Shown: one piece after another, positions 44,185-53,556 of the stretch | Numbering within the stretch: position 1 is the stretch's first letter | Layout of the letters: each line of letters opens with the position of its first letter | DNA from: Chitinibacter sp. SCUT-21 | Lineage (GTDB): Bacteria > Pseudomonadota > Gammaproteobacteria > Burkholderiales > Chitinibacteraceae | Direction: 5' to 3' | Assembly: GCA_041874755.1 (NCBI GenBank) | Contig: CP102611.1 | Location: forward strand, 3,224,001-3,288,000 | Length of the DNA: 64,000 nucleotides | Notes under the pieces: generated by a model | Told to the model about the DNA's origin: nothing | Databases searched by the model: none | The model's input: only the letters and a program-made list of their open reading frames with translations | Program-made: the position numbers and the translations under genes

Positions 44185-46512
44185 ATGAAGATGTCTCTAC
44201 AAGCTCGCATTGTATCGATAGCCTGCGCAATTTACTTGGCGACTGCGCTGGCCTTAATGTTCGCAGGCCAACTCAGTGGCGTGGGTTTTGCGGTGTTGGC
44301 GATAGGTTTATTGGCGCTGATCGCCGCGCTGTATTTAGCAACTCGCAAGTCGATTGGACAATTGGCGGCGATGAGTTCCGCGATTGCACATCAGGCGGGC
44401 GAGCATGGCGATCTGACTTTGCGCTTGCCAGTCAGTAGCGGCGAAGTGGGTGATATTGCCCGCGCTTATAATTTATTTGTCGCCAAATTTCAAAACGTGC
44501 TGCGCGATGTGCAGCGTGAAATGGAAGGCTTGGCGATTAGCCTGCATGAATTAAGCGCCGTCACGACGCAAATGGCGCGCGATACGCGCAGCCAATCTGA
44601 TTTTGCCGCCTCGTCCGCGGCGACGGTCGAAGAAATCACCGTCAGCATTAATCATATTGCCGATAGTGCACGCGACATGGATAGCGTGGTTGGCGAAACG
44701 CAGCGCATTTCTGGCGATAGCGCCGATGCGGTGCAACGCGTGTCAGAAGAAGTGGGGCAAGTTTCGAGCGCGATGGTTTCGCTGGGTAAAACCATGGATG
44801 GCTTGGGCGAACGTTCGGTGGAAATTAGCAGCATTATTGGCGTGATTAAAGATATTGCTGATCAAACTAATTTGCTGGCATTGAACGCAGCGATTGAAGC
44901 GGCGCGCGCCGGAGAGCAAGGGCGTGGTTTTGCCGTGGTGGCCGACGAGGTGCGAAAACTCGCTGAACGAACCTCACAAGCGACGGTTGAAATCGCGCGC
45001 AAAATTGAATCGGTGGGGATCGAGACCGAACGCGCCGTTAGCAATATGTCGAGCACATCAAGCCGTGTTGGCCAAAGCGTCACCTTGGCCGACGATGCGC
45101 GCACGCATATGCTAGAAATTCGCGAACGCATGGATCATGTGGTGAGCTTGGTGAGGCAAATTGCCGATTCAACTACCGAGCAATCATCTGCTGCGATGTC
45201 GATGGCGACTTCGGCCGAACAAATTAATGTAATGACGATGGCGACCGATTCGGCCTTGCAGCAGGCGAGCAAAACTTTGGTTTCACTCGATGATAGAGCC
45301 AAGCGTTTATTGCAAATCGTCGGCAGCTATAAATTGGCCGATATTGAAGTGCTGCACTGGTGGCAGGCGGCGAGTGAAGCCAAAGCCGTTTCTGAAATTA
45401 AAGCTTTACTCAATCAGCGCGATCACCACTGGGTTGACGCGCAGATCGGCGGTGATAACCCGATGGGCTCGCTGAAACAGCGCGTGATGGCTGGCCATCC
45501 GCCGACTGCTGCGGCCATTGGCGGCGTGAAAATCCAAAACTGGGCGCGCGATGGCGTGTTGGCTGATCTAAGCGATATTGCACGCGGCGAAAATTGGTCT
45601 AATTTATTGCCAGCTGTGCTCGATAAAATGATGCAGGCCGATGGTAAATACGTAGCTGTGCCGCTTGGCGTGGCCCGCGTCAATATGATGTGGATTAATG
45701 CGGCGATGTTTAAACGCATTGGTCTTAATGTGCCCAAAACCTGGGATGATTTTTTTGCCGTTGGCGATCGCTTTAAGCAAGCAGGTATTCCGCTGATCGC
45801 TATCGGTGAGCAGCATTGGCAAATCGCGACGATTTTTGAAGCTTTGGCTTTGGGGCAGGGCGGGGCTGATTTTTATGTAAAAGCCTTTAGCAAGCTCGAT
45901 CCATCAGCACTCACTGGCCCGGCAATGATTCGCGCCTTGGAAACGCTGCGCCGCATGAAGCCGTATTGCACGCCCGACAAAACCGGCCGCGATTGGAATC
46001 TGGCTACCGCTGACGTCGTGAATGGTCGCGCAGCTTTGCAGATTATGGGCGATTGGTCGAAAGGCGAATTTGTGCAAGCGGGTAAACAGCAAGGCGTGGA
46101 TTATCTGTGCGTGCCATCGCCAACGCTCAATGGTGAATACAGCTTTGCTGCCGATACGCTAACGATGTTCAAACTAACCGAGCCTAAAGCCATCGCTGCG
46201 CAGCGCGATTTTGTTAGCTTGCTGATGAGCCAAGAAGGGCAGGAAGTATTCAATTTGCACAAAGGCAATATTCCAGCGCGTACCGACGTGAACTTGGCGC
46301 GCTATGACGATTACGCCAAACAATCGGCGCGAGATTTCTCGGGAGCCGCGAGCAAAGGCGTGCTGGTGCCGTCGTGGGCGCATAATATGGCGGTGCAAGA
46401 CGAGGTGCGGATGGCGTGGTTTGAGATTGTTGAAGCCTTCTGGCGCAACGACAGCATGACTCCGCAAGACGCGGCCAAACGCTTTGCTGAAGCGGCGCGG
46501 CGCTCGCGATAA
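44185..46512 (+). CDS. Chemoreceptor fused to a C-terminal sugar-binding (SBP family 1) domain
   Basis: A single uninterrupted frame of 775 residues. Two hydrophobic helices (about 9-28 and 32-53) are joined by a loop of only about five residues, so almost nothing is periplasmic. A HAMP-like region (54-105) and an MCP signalling domain follow; the tip around residues 218-263 ([38 protein letters not shown]) is canonical and should bind CheA/CheW. From about residue 385 a complete family-1 solute-binding protein follows without signal peptide. It resembles glucose/mannose-binding proteins: [62 protein letters not shown]. By topology this domain lies in the cytoplasm. The ATG at 44191 is an alternative start. 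Confidence 0.92.
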   Translation: MKMSLQARIVSIACAIYLATALALMFAGQLSGVGFAVLAIGLLALIAALYLATRKSIGQLAAMSSAIAHQAGEHGDLTLRLPVSSGEVGDIARAYNLFVAKFQNVLRDVQREMEGLAISLHELSAVTTQMARDTRSQSDFAASSAATVEEITVSINHIADSARDMDSVVGETQRISGDSADAVQRVSEEVGQVSSAMVSLGKTMDGLGERSVEISSIIGVIKDIADQTNLLALNAAIEAARAGEQGRGFAVVADEVRKLAERTSQATVEIARKIESVGIETERAVSNMSSTSSRVGQSVTLADDARTHMLEIRERMDHVVSLVRQIADSTTEQSSAAMSMATSAEQINVMTMATDSALQQASKTLVSLDDRAKRLLQIVGSYKLADIEVLHWWQAASEAKAVSEIKALLNQRDHHWVDAQIGGDNPMGSLKQRVMAGHPPTAAAIGGVKIQNWARDGVLADLSDIARGENWSNLLPAVLDKMMQADGKYVAVPLGVARVNMMWINAAMFKRIGLNVPKTWDDFFAVGDRFKQAGIPLIAIGEQHWQIATIFEALALGQGGADFYVKAFSKLDPSALTGPAMIRALETLRRMKPYCTPDKTGRDWNLATADVVNGRAALQIMGDWSKGEFVQAGKQQGVDYLCVPSPTLNGEYSFAADTLTMFKLTEPKAIAAQRDFVSLLMSQEGQEVFNLHKGNIPARTDVNLARYDDYAKQSARDFSGAASKGVLVPSWAHNMAVQDEVRMAWFEIVEAFWRNDSMTPQDAAKRFAEAARRSR

Positions 46513-46522
46513 GTGTTAGGAG

Positions 46523-46684
46523 AGGCGGCTATGCCGTAATGCCGTTCACTTCAGCAAATAAATGGCCGTTCGCCCTGAGCTTGGCTAAGGGTAAATGACC
46601 ATTTTGTCTGTTATGCACGCCATTCATGGTTCGACAAGCTCACCATGAACGGCTCAAGTGAAAGGCATTACGGCTAGGCCGCCT
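46523..46684. repeat. MITE-like or REP-like palindromic element
   Basis: Terminal inverted repeats 46523-46551 and 46656-46684 match at 25 of 29 positions. Inside are a hairpin around CCATTCATGGTTCGACAAGC (46618-46652) and a variant of CCGTTCGCCCTGAGCTTG. These two motifs are very common dispersed repeats in proteobacteria, to my knowledge. The end TAGGCCGCCTTTTTT may also terminate the chemoreceptor transcript. No transposase is encoded. Confidence 0.75.
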
Positions 46685-46702
46685 TTTTTACTGCTGGCGC
46701 AT

Positions 46703-47761
46703 TTATTCGCCACCGGCACCTTGCTCAGCCAAACGCAGTTCTTGTTGTGCTTGGGCGGTGAATGGGTGCAGGTGCGAAGCAAATTGGCGGCTCGCTGCCG
46801 CCCAAGAGTATTTCTCGGCAAAGCGGCGAACTTCGTCGCGATCAATTTGCAGTGCGCCCATGCATGCTTCGTGCAAGTCTTCATGCAATGAGCCCGGGCC
46901 ATCGCTGCCAATCACATCAATCGGGCCGGTAACGGGGTATGCGGCTACAGGGCAACCGCAGGCCATTGCTTCGAGCAATACTAGGCCAAAGGTATCTGTT
47001 TTGCTCGGGAAAACAAACACGTCGGCGCTGCTATACACTTCAGCCAGTTCGCTTTGATTGAGCACGCCTAACCAGTGAATATTGGGCATATTGCCGTATT
47101 GTGCTTTTAAGCTGGCTGCAGCGGGGCCATCGCCGACCACCCATTTGCTACCGGGTAAATCCAGCTCTAAAAAAGCTTGGACGTTTTTCTCAACCGCTAC
47201 GCGGCCGACATACACAAAAATCGGCGAACGCGACGCCAATTTATCGCGGCGGCCCGGTTTAAAGATATCTAAATCCACGCCGCGTGACCACAGTACGACG
47301 TTTGTAATGCCACGTTTTTCAAGGTCTTCTACCACCACGCGCGTTGGCGCCATCACTGCTTGCGCCGAATTATGAAAGCGCCTCAGCCAGGCATAGGTCC
47401 ACGATAAAGGAATACCAAAGCGTAGCTGCACATACTCCGGAAAGCGCGAGTGGTACGCAGTGGTGTACGGGAGTTTATTTTTTAAGCAATACTTGCGCGC
47501 GGCCAGACCCAATGGGCCTTCGGTTGCGATGTGAATTGCGTCGGGCGCGAAATCACGAATGCGTTGATTCACTTTGCTGCCGGGGAAAATCGAGAGGCGA
47601 ATATCGGGGTAAGTCGGGCAGGGAACGGTTTTAAATTCCAGTGGCGTTAGCAAATCAACGATATGCCCCATTTTTTGCAACTCGGCGCGCGTTTGTTTGA
47701 GGGTACGCACCACGCCATTGACTTGGGGCTCCCACGCATCGGTAACGATCAAAATCTTCAT
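46703..47761 (-). CDS. GT4-family glycosyltransferase, probable glycolipid synthase
   Basis: A 352-residue GT-B enzyme. MKILIVTDAWEPQVNGVVRTLKQT is the N-terminal acceptor-side opening; YVGRVAVEKNVQAFLELDLPGSKWVVGDGP and DTFGLVLLEAMACGCPVAAYPVTGP form the sugar-nucleotide site with the E-x7-E-like motif. It overlaps the phosphoesterase gene by 4 bp. That pairing matches the Agt-PlcP operon known from phosphate-starved bacteria, where Agt puts a sugar on diacylglycerol. By context I infer this role; a mannosyltransferase for another glycolipid is possible. Confidence 0.88.
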   Translation of the reverse strand: MKILIVTDAWEPQVNGVVRTLKQTRAELQKMGHIVDLLTPLEFKTVPCPTYPDIRLSIFPGSKVNQRIRDFAPDAIHIATEGPLGLAARKYCLKNKLPYTTAYHSRFPEYVQLRFGIPLSWTYAWLRRFHNSAQAVMAPTRVVVEDLEKRGITNVVLWSRGVDLDIFKPGRRDKLASRSPIFVYVGRVAVEKNVQAFLELDLPGSKWVVGDGPAAASLKAQYGNMPNIHWLGVLNQSELAEVYSSADVFVFPSKTDTFGLVLLEAMACGCPVAAYPVTGPIDVIGSDGPGSLHEDLHEACMGALQIDRDEVRRFAEKYSWAAASRQFASHLHPFTAQAQQELRLAEQGAGGE

Positions 47762-48588
47762 GCCGCATTTCCTTTGTTCAATTGAATTACAGGATTTAAA
47801 GATGGGCTCGGTAATAGGGCAGAAATTTGCTCCGCCTGCTCACCGTAAAGCTTTTGCCACGTGATAATTTTTAATTCGCCATTGGGCAATTCGACCAAGG
47901 CGGATAAACTTTCAACCCAATCGCCGTCGTTGCAATACATCACGCCATTGATTTCGCGCATTTCCGCTTTATGGATGTGGCCGCAGATCACGCCATCAAG
48001 GCCGCGATTTTTGGCTTCAGCCGCCACCGCTTCTTCAAAATTGGTGACGAAATTGACGGCCTTTTTGACTTTGTGTTTGAGGTATTGCGATAGCGACCAG
48101 TAGCCCAAGCCCATGCGAGCGCGGGCGCGGTTAAACCAGTGATTGAGTTTGAGCGTGATGCCATACGCCCGATCGCCGACAATCGCCAGCCATTTGGCAC
48201 ATTGCACGACGCCATCAAATTGATCGCCATGCAGTACTAAATAGCGTTTGCCGTTCGCCGCGGTATGGATGACTTCGTCTTCAATTTTGATTTCGCCAAA
48301 CATCAAGCCAATAAACTGACGGGCGGCTTCGTCGTGATTGCCGGGAATAAACGTAACTTGTGTGCCTTTGCGTGCTTTACGCAACACTTTTTGAATCACG
48401 TCGTTATGACTTTGCTGCCAGTACCAGTTTCTTTTTAAAGCCCAGCCGTCGATAATGTCGCCGACCAGATACAGATGATCACATTCGGTGTGCTTGAGAA
48501 AGTCGAGTAAATAAGCGGCTTGGCAGCCTGAAGTGCCTAGGTGAACGTCAGAAATCCAGATACTACGAAAACGTAATTCATTGGCCAT
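47758..48588 (-). CDS. PlcP/LpxH-like metallophosphoesterase
   Basis: A 276-residue calcineurin-like phosphoesterase from the ATG at 48588, with GGAG 8 nt upstream; the frame runs further 5' spuriously. Metal motifs: SDVHLG, GDIIDGW, GNHDE, the HGD in LVLHGDQFDG, and GHIHKAE. The long insert WYWQQSHNDVIQKVLRKARKG and YWSLSQYLKHKVKKAVNF fit the PlcP group, which is often labelled UDP-2,3-diacylglucosamine hydrolase. PlcP cleaves phospholipids to diacylglycerol. It is first in the operon, with a PhoB-like repeat upstream. A true LpxH role cannot be excluded. Confidence 0.88.
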   Translation of the reverse strand: MANELRFRSIWISDVHLGTSGCQAAYLLDFLKHTECDHLYLVGDIIDGWALKRNWYWQQSHNDVIQKVLRKARKGTQVTFIPGNHDEAARQFIGLMFGEIKIEDEVIHTAANGKRYLVLHGDQFDGVVQCAKWLAIVGDRAYGITLKLNHWFNRARARMGLGYWSLSQYLKHKVKKAVNFVTNFEEAVAAEAKNRGLDGVICGHIHKAEMREINGVMYCNDGDWVESLSALVELPNGELKIITWQKLYGEQAEQISALLPSPSLNPVIQLNKGNAA

Positions 48589-48632
48589 ATTCGCACTCCG
48601 GTGTGGGTGTGAATCCATCTTGCCGCTGCCAG

Positions 48633-48672
48633 ATGACAGTAGTGCGACCAATATATGAACGAAATATGACGT
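48633..48672 (-). promoter_or_regulatory. PhoB-like 11-bp repeats upstream of the phosphoesterase operon
   Basis: On the minus strand ACGTCAT, CGTTCAT, TGGTCGC and CTGTCAT occur at exact 11-bp spacing, separated by AT-rich 4-mers (ATTT, ATAT, ACTA). The Pho box is CTGTCAT units every 11 bp. One unit is perfect, two match 5 of 7, one is poor. It lies 44-84 bp before the start. Confidence 0.55.
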
Positions 48673-48704
48673 GCTAGCGATGGCGCGTGATTGCTGAGGT
48701 AAGA

Positions 48705-48926
48705 ATGTCTGCTAACAATAATCGCCCCGACTCTCCTTGCATTGCCGTGTGTTCGACCGCGGTGGGAGACGATATTTGCCGTGGCTGCGGTCGCACCGTA
48801 CAAGAGGTGGCGATGTGGGTGGCCTTGCCTGCCGATCAAAAAGAAGCAATTTGGCAAAGGTTAGAGCAACATTGGGCAACCCGTGGTTTACCTCCACCAT
48901 GGCTTGCGCGGGATAAACGCGGTTAA
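48705..48926 (+). CDS. DUF1289 protein
   Basis: A 73-residue Cys-containing protein: SPCIAVCSTAVGDDICRGCGRTVQEVAMWVALP is the DUF1289 pattern with four Cys, probably metal-binding. GAGG lies 5 nt before the ATG at 48705. Function unknown; divergent from the phosphoesterase operon. Confidence 0.9.
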   Translation: MSANNNRPDSPCIAVCSTAVGDDICRGCGRTVQEVAMWVALPADQKEAIWQRLEQHWATRGLPPPWLARDKRG

Positions 48927-49031
48927 GCGATTGTTTTAGATGTAAAATTACCATGACAACGTGGTATTTCTTGACGGTAGTAAACCTAGGTGCACGGTAA
49001 GCTAAAGCCAGATTGATGTTTGGACGCTGCC

Positions 49032-49985
49032 ATGCACTTATTAAGCCAACAACTGCGCGCAATTGACCGTGCAGATCTAATTCCTACCGAATTAATCCGG
49101 CAATTTCCAGCCGCCGCAGACTACATTGCCCAGCATTGGGGTCAGGCGCGCCTGCAAGAGGATTTACTCAATGCGCTGGTCTTGGACGAGCAGGCCGATC
49201 CGCGTTATCGCCAATTAGCCAATTCACCTGAAGTCGTGCGTGAAGTAATGCGACTTTCGATTGTTTACGGTGAGCTACTGACCCAGATTCACAGCACTGA
49301 TGTATGGGTTGCCGAACGCGAGCTAGCTGATTTACCTAATCAAGCAGGGTATGCTTTTGCGACCAATGCCAATATTGATTTAGCTAACAATACAGTGCGT
49401 GGGTATGTGCCGGATCCCGATAGCATCGTGCCCCAAAGCTATCATCACGAAGAATGGACGGCCTTAATGCAGGCCAGTTTTGCCGGCCGCTTATTGAAAG
49501 TGCGCGAGCTATTGGCCAGAGGGCAAAACCTATCCGCTCGTGATACCGATGGCCACCAAGCCTTGCATTTAGCTGCCTTGCAAGGGCATCACGATGTGGT
49601 GCTTGCCTTACTGGCTGTTGGGGCTGATCTAGATGCACGTAGTCTGCGTGGTAATACCGCGCTGATTTTAGCTGCCGCGGCAGGCCATTTAGCGGTGGTT
49701 GCTGAGCTAATCAGTTTTGGTGCCGATCTTGATCAAATTCGCCATGATGGCCGCAGTGCTTTGCATCAGGCTGCGGCCAATGGCCACGATGCAATCGTGG
49801 TGAGTCTATTGCAGGCTGGGGCTGATGCAGGGTTGCGTACCCCGGCGGGTCAGACGGCGTTAGATTTAGTCCCCGCAAATAAAACGCGCATGGCCCAATT
49901 ATTGAGTAGTGCTATGCCCCGCCGAAAATTGCAGGTTTTGCAAAATCGCGAGATTGTTTTCCAGCCATTAATCGATTGGAGTTAG
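49032..49985 (+). CDS. Ankyrin-repeat protein
   Basis: A 317-residue protein without signal peptide. Residues 1-140 are an unknown helical domain. Residues 145-285 hold four ankyrin repeats (WTALMQASFAGRLLKVRELLARG, HQALHLAALQGHHDVVLALLAVGADLD, NTALILAAAAGHLAVVAELISFGADLD, RSALHQAAANGHDAIVVSLLQAGADAG). Likely a protein-binding scaffold in the cytoplasm; partner unknown. Confidence 0.88.
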   Translation: MHLLSQQLRAIDRADLIPTELIRQFPAAADYIAQHWGQARLQEDLLNALVLDEQADPRYRQLANSPEVVREVMRLSIVYGELLTQIHSTDVWVAERELADLPNQAGYAFATNANIDLANNTVRGYVPDPDSIVPQSYHHEEWTALMQASFAGRLLKVRELLARGQNLSARDTDGHQALHLAALQGHHDVVLALLAVGADLDARSLRGNTALILAAAAGHLAVVAELISFGADLDQIRHDGRSALHQAAANGHDAIVVSLLQAGADAGLRTPAGQTALDLVPANKTRMAQLLSSAMPRRKLQVLQNREIVFQPLIDWS

Positions 49986-50112
49986 GGGCTAAGTAACAGT
50001 TAAAGATGCTCAGTTTTTTAGAACTAATTGTGCTATCGAGTTAACTGAATGAGCTTTGGTGTAATAATATTTGGCCCTATACTGCGCGCATTCATAAAAA
50101 TAATGCGTACAT

Positions 50113-51090
50113 ATGAAAATCCGCCACCCCGATTTAAGCGATAGCCCCGAAAATCGCGAACACCAAGCCATCGGTATTCCACCCCTCGACACCGCAATCG
50201 GCAGCGAGCGCCGCTTTTGGCAGCGCAAACGCTATATCGGTTTGGCTTCGTTGATTGTTTTTGCGATGGTGGCTTTTGCGTTACAAAACGTCGATTTGCC
50301 GGCGCACCAAAGCGTATTGGCCGGCGTTGAACGTGTTCTAACATCGCCGGCCTTCTGGGCCGCGGTGGCCGTTGGTTTTGCCGCGCAAGCGATTGATGGC
50401 GCGCTCGGTATGGCTTACGGTATTAGCTCGAACACCTTTTTAATTGGCGTCGGCGCTAGTCCCGCTGCCGCATCGGCTGCGGTGCACGTCGCCGAAGTGT
50501 TCACCACCGGCTTTTCGGGTTTATCGCATTTAAAGTTTGGCAATGTGGATAAAGCGCTATTTAAACGCTTGGTCATTCCCGGCGTGATTGGCGGGGTAAC
50601 GGGGGCGTTTTTATTAACGCACGTTGATGGCAAGGCGATCAAACCGTACGTCGCAGCGTATTTGCTGATTATGGGCCTGTATATCTTGCGCAAAGCATGG
50701 CTGGCCACACATCCGAAACCAAGCTCAAGCGAAGTAAAGCACGTTGCTCCTTTGGCCTTGTTCGGTGGTTTTGTCGACGCAGTTGGCGGCGGTGGTTGGG
50801 GCCCGGTGGTGACGTCAACCTTGGTCGGCCGCGGTAACGATCCGCGTAAAACCATCGGTTCGGTCAACGCCGCAGAATTCTTTATCGCGTTCTCGACCGC
50901 TGGCGCATTTTTGCTATGGGCCGAAATGGAGCACTGGATTTTAGTTGCTGGCCTGATCGTCGGCGGTCTCTTTGCTGCGCCGTTCGCCGCATGGTTGTGC
51001 CACAAGCTGAATGCCCGCACTTTGCTGTGGATCGTCGGCGGCTTGATTACTTTGCTAAGCGCTTACAATCTGTTCCAAGCCTTGGCATAA
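50113..51090 (+). CDS. TSUP-family (TauE/SafE) transporter
   Basis: A 325-residue membrane protein. After a polar N-terminal 45 residues, about eight helices form two TSUP repeats (FAAQAIDGALGMAYGISSNTFLIGVGASPAAASAAVHVAEVFTTGFSG and FGGFVDAVGGGGWGPVVTSTLVGRG). Members export sulfite or sulfonates. The nearby cysG could point to sulfur metabolism, but that is loose. Followed by a terminator. Confidence 0.92.
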   Translation: MKIRHPDLSDSPENREHQAIGIPPLDTAIGSERRFWQRKRYIGLASLIVFAMVAFALQNVDLPAHQSVLAGVERVLTSPAFWAAVAVGFAAQAIDGALGMAYGISSNTFLIGVGASPAAASAAVHVAEVFTTGFSGLSHLKFGNVDKALFKRLVIPGVIGGVTGAFLLTHVDGKAIKPYVAAYLLIMGLYILRKAWLATHPKPSSSEVKHVAPLALFGGFVDAVGGGGWGPVVTSTLVGRGNDPRKTIGSVNAAEFFIAFSTAGAFLLWAEMEHWILVAGLIVGGLFAAPFAAWLCHKLNARTLLWIVGGLITLLSAYNLFQALA

Positions 51091-51109
51091 ATAAGCAGTA
51101 TTGCTGCAA

Positions 51110-51136
51110 AGGCGCGATCGCTATCGCGCCTTTTTT
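51110..51136 (+). terminator. Terminator of the TSUP gene
   Basis: A perfect 9-bp stem (AGGCGCGAT / ATCGCGCCT) with a CGCT loop, then six T. It lies 20 bp after the stop codon. Confidence 0.92.
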
Positions 51137-51190
51137 CATATTCCCAGCTACAAAGCCGATATACTGGTGTTTTGTCAGGTCAGCCACCGA

Positions 51191-51853
51191 ATGCCAGAAC
51201 GCCGCTATCCACCGAATAAAGAAGAAATCGCGCTATTCCCGCCGTTTGCTGGTTTGAGTTTGGCGAAGATCTCGGTGCCCAGCAGCTCTGCTGAATTTGA
51301 CGCCGCTTTAGCCGATTTATCGCACCAGCGTTTTATTGGCTTTGATACCGAGTCTCGTCCGGTGTTTCGCATTGGCGAGCTATCGCGCGGGCCGCATTTA
51401 TTGCAATTGACGACCGACAATCACGCTTATTTATTGCAAGCTTTTCGGCCTGAAACCAAAGCATTGCTCGAAGCTATTTTGGCCAGTCGCGAGATTGTCA
51501 AAGTCGGTTTTGGCTTGGAATCAGATCGCGCCGACATCGCGCGTAATTTTGGCATTCAGATCGACGCAGTGCTTGATTTGAACGCCATTTTCCGCCGCCA
51601 AGGCTTTACCCAAACGCTGGGCGTAAAAGGCGCAGTGGCGGTAGTGTTGCAGCAGAAAATCACTAAATCAAAAAAGGTGACGATGTCGAATTGGGCGCAA
51701 GCGCGCTTACAGGATAATCAACTCTTGTACGCCGCGAACGACGCTTATGCGGCGCTGAAAGTCTTGCACGCGCTGAACTTGCCTGCTGAGCAATTGCCGA
51801 TACATTACCTGAGCCGTGCCATTAAAAGCGCACCGAAAACCGCCACGCCTTAA
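51191..51853 (+). CDS. DEDD-type 3'-5' exonuclease domain protein
   Basis: A 220-residue protein of the RNase D/WRN-like exonuclease fold. The start at 51191 (MPERRYPPNKEEI) follows the terminator above; the frame extends upstream through it, so the longer start is wrong. Motif I is FIGFDTESRP (D, E), motif II VGFGLESDRADIARNFG (D) and motif III LLYAANDAYAALKV (YxxxD). It may act on RNA or DNA ends. It overlaps the next gene by 32 bp, tail to tail. Confidence 0.9.
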   Translation: MPERRYPPNKEEIALFPPFAGLSLAKISVPSSSAEFDAALADLSHQRFIGFDTESRPVFRIGELSRGPHLLQLTTDNHAYLLQAFRPETKALLEAILASREIVKVGFGLESDRADIARNFGIQIDAVLDLNAIFRRQGFTQTLGVKGAVAVVLQQKITKSKKVTMSNWAQARLQDNQLLYAANDAYAALKVLHALNLPAEQLPIHYLSRAIKSAPKTATP

Positions 51854-52091
51854 GCACCATCCGCGCTAGTTCATCATCGGCCAGTGCAGCTAGAGAACTT
51901 AGCGATTCATTAGGCATAAAGCGCGTAATTTCTGCATAACACCATTCACGTTGCGCTGTATTCATCGCAGCGAGTTGCTGCTTGGGGCTGGCGTAGTGCC
52001 GAATTGCGATTTCTGCATCCGAGCAATCGCACGGCGCGCAGCTTTTTTTCGCGTGGCAAGTGAGCGTGAGGTGAGCAAATGGCTTATTCAT
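51822..52091 (-). CDS. Unknown small protein
   Basis: An 89-residue protein from the ATG at 52091; an in-frame TTG at 52139 would add 16 residues. It opens with a Cys-rich stretch (CHAKKSCAPCDCSDAE), followed by helices. I recognise no family. It converges on the exonuclease gene and overlaps its end. Confidence 0.5.
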   Translation of the reverse strand: MNKPFAHLTLTCHAKKSCAPCDCSDAEIAIRHYASPKQQLAAMNTAQREWCYAEITRFMPNESLSSLAALADDELARMVLKAWRFSVRF

Positions 52092-52266
52092 TGCGCCATT
52101 ATTATTAGATATCGGCTGATTGCTCTCGATTTGGATCAAATCGTGCTGTTTTATTTCACGCTGCGTGCATTGGCGTGCGTATTATGTCATCAATTGAAAG
52201 TTGGCCAGCAAGGCTGGCGGCAATGCGCGCTAAAATAGCGGCAATCGAAATGGAGTAGCACTGCCG

Positions 52267-53556
52267 ATGAACAAATCTTATTACCGCCAAATCGCCCACG
52301 ATATCGCGTTGTGGCTACCGCTCGCGTCGATCGTTGGCGTGTTGGGCGGCGGTGCGGCGGCGATTTTTTTGTGGTCTTTGCAGTGGGTTACTGAAACACG
52401 TGTTGCGCATCCGCAGCTGATTTGGGGCTTGCCGATTGCCGGATTTGTAGTCGCTTGGCTGTATTTAAAATTCGGTAAAGACGTTGAAGCGGGCAATAAT
52501 CTGCTGATCGACGAAATTCACGACCCGAAAGCGATTATTCCGCTGCGCATGGCGCCGCTGGTGCTGTTTGGCACTTTGGCATCACATTTATTCGGCGCTT
52601 CGGTCGGCCGTGAGGGCACTGCGGTGCAAATGAGCGGCGCGCTGGCCGATCAATTAACGCGGCTAACTCGGCGCCAAGCTGATGGGCGACGCGTGTTATT
52701 AATGGCTGGGATTAGCGCCGGTTTTGCCGGCGTTTTTGGCACGCCGCTGGCGGGCGCGGTGTTTGGCGTAGAAGTGCTGGCGCTGGGGTTAATGCGCAAT
52801 AATGCGCTGCTACCTTGCCTGATCGCTGCCTTTGTCGCCGATGCGATCGTTAATGTGATTGGTCATTATTTGGGCATTCACCATACGCATTACAGTGTCG
52901 GTGCTGTGCCGCAGATGAGTCTGTATCTGGGCGCAATGGTACTGATCGCGGGCGCGATTTTTGGTGGCGCGGGTAAGTTGTTTGCCGATGGCGCGCACTA
53001 TCTGGGTAATTGCTTCAAGCGCATTGCTTACGCGCCGTACAGGTCATTACTGGGTGGAGGTATCTTGGTGCTGGTTTGGCTGGGCTTTGATGCAGTCGGC
53101 CTTGATAGTACGCGCTATATGGGCTTGGGCATTCCAGTGATCGAGCAAGCTTTTGCGCAGCCCTTAAGCTGGTTTGAGGCGCCAATTAAACTGGCAGCGA
53201 CCATTTTCTCGCTCGGCGCGGGCTTTAAAGGTGGCGAGGTAACGCCGCTGTTTTATATCGGCGCAACGCTAGGTAATGTGCTCGCGCCGCTGCTCAATAT
53301 GCCGTTTCCGCTGCTGGCCGGTTTAGGTTTTGTCGCCGTTTTTGCCGGCGCAACCAATACGCCGCTGGCCTGCACCTTAATGGCGATCGAACTATTCGGT
53401 GCACCGATCGCGCCATTTGCCCTGCTTGCGTGCGCGATGGCGCATTTGTGCTCTGGTCACAGCAGCATCTACAAAGCGCAGCGCATGGGCTCGGGCAAGG
53501 GCAGGGGCGTTGAGACGCTGCATGCGAAAATTCGGATTGGTGATTGGAAAAACTAG
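52267..53556 (+). CDS. ClC-family voltage-gated chloride channel/transporter
   Basis: A 429-residue membrane protein of the ClC family. The anion-selectivity motifs are GREGTAVQMSG (GREGP-like, with Thr in place of Pro) and GGEVTPLFYIGATLGN. AGISAGFAGVFGTPLAGAVFGVEVL is the central conserved stretch, with the gating Glu in GREGT. The last 40 residues are cytoplasmic and basic; there is no CBS domain. Overlaps the EamA gene by 4 bp. Confidence 0.93.
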   Translation: MNKSYYRQIAHDIALWLPLASIVGVLGGGAAAIFLWSLQWVTETRVAHPQLIWGLPIAGFVVAWLYLKFGKDVEAGNNLLIDEIHDPKAIIPLRMAPLVLFGTLASHLFGASVGREGTAVQMSGALADQLTRLTRRQADGRRVLLMAGISAGFAGVFGTPLAGAVFGVEVLALGLMRNNALLPCLIAAFVADAIVNVIGHYLGIHHTHYSVGAVPQMSLYLGAMVLIAGAIFGGAGKLFADGAHYLGNCFKRIAYAPYRSLLGGGILVLVWLGFDAVGLDSTRYMGLGIPVIEQAFAQPLSWFEAPIKLAATIFSLGAGFKGGEVTPLFYIGATLGNVLAPLLNMPFPLLAGLGFVAVFAGATNTPLACTLMAIELFGAPIAPFALLACAMAHLCSGHSSIYKAQRMGSGKGRGVETLHAKIRIGDWKN

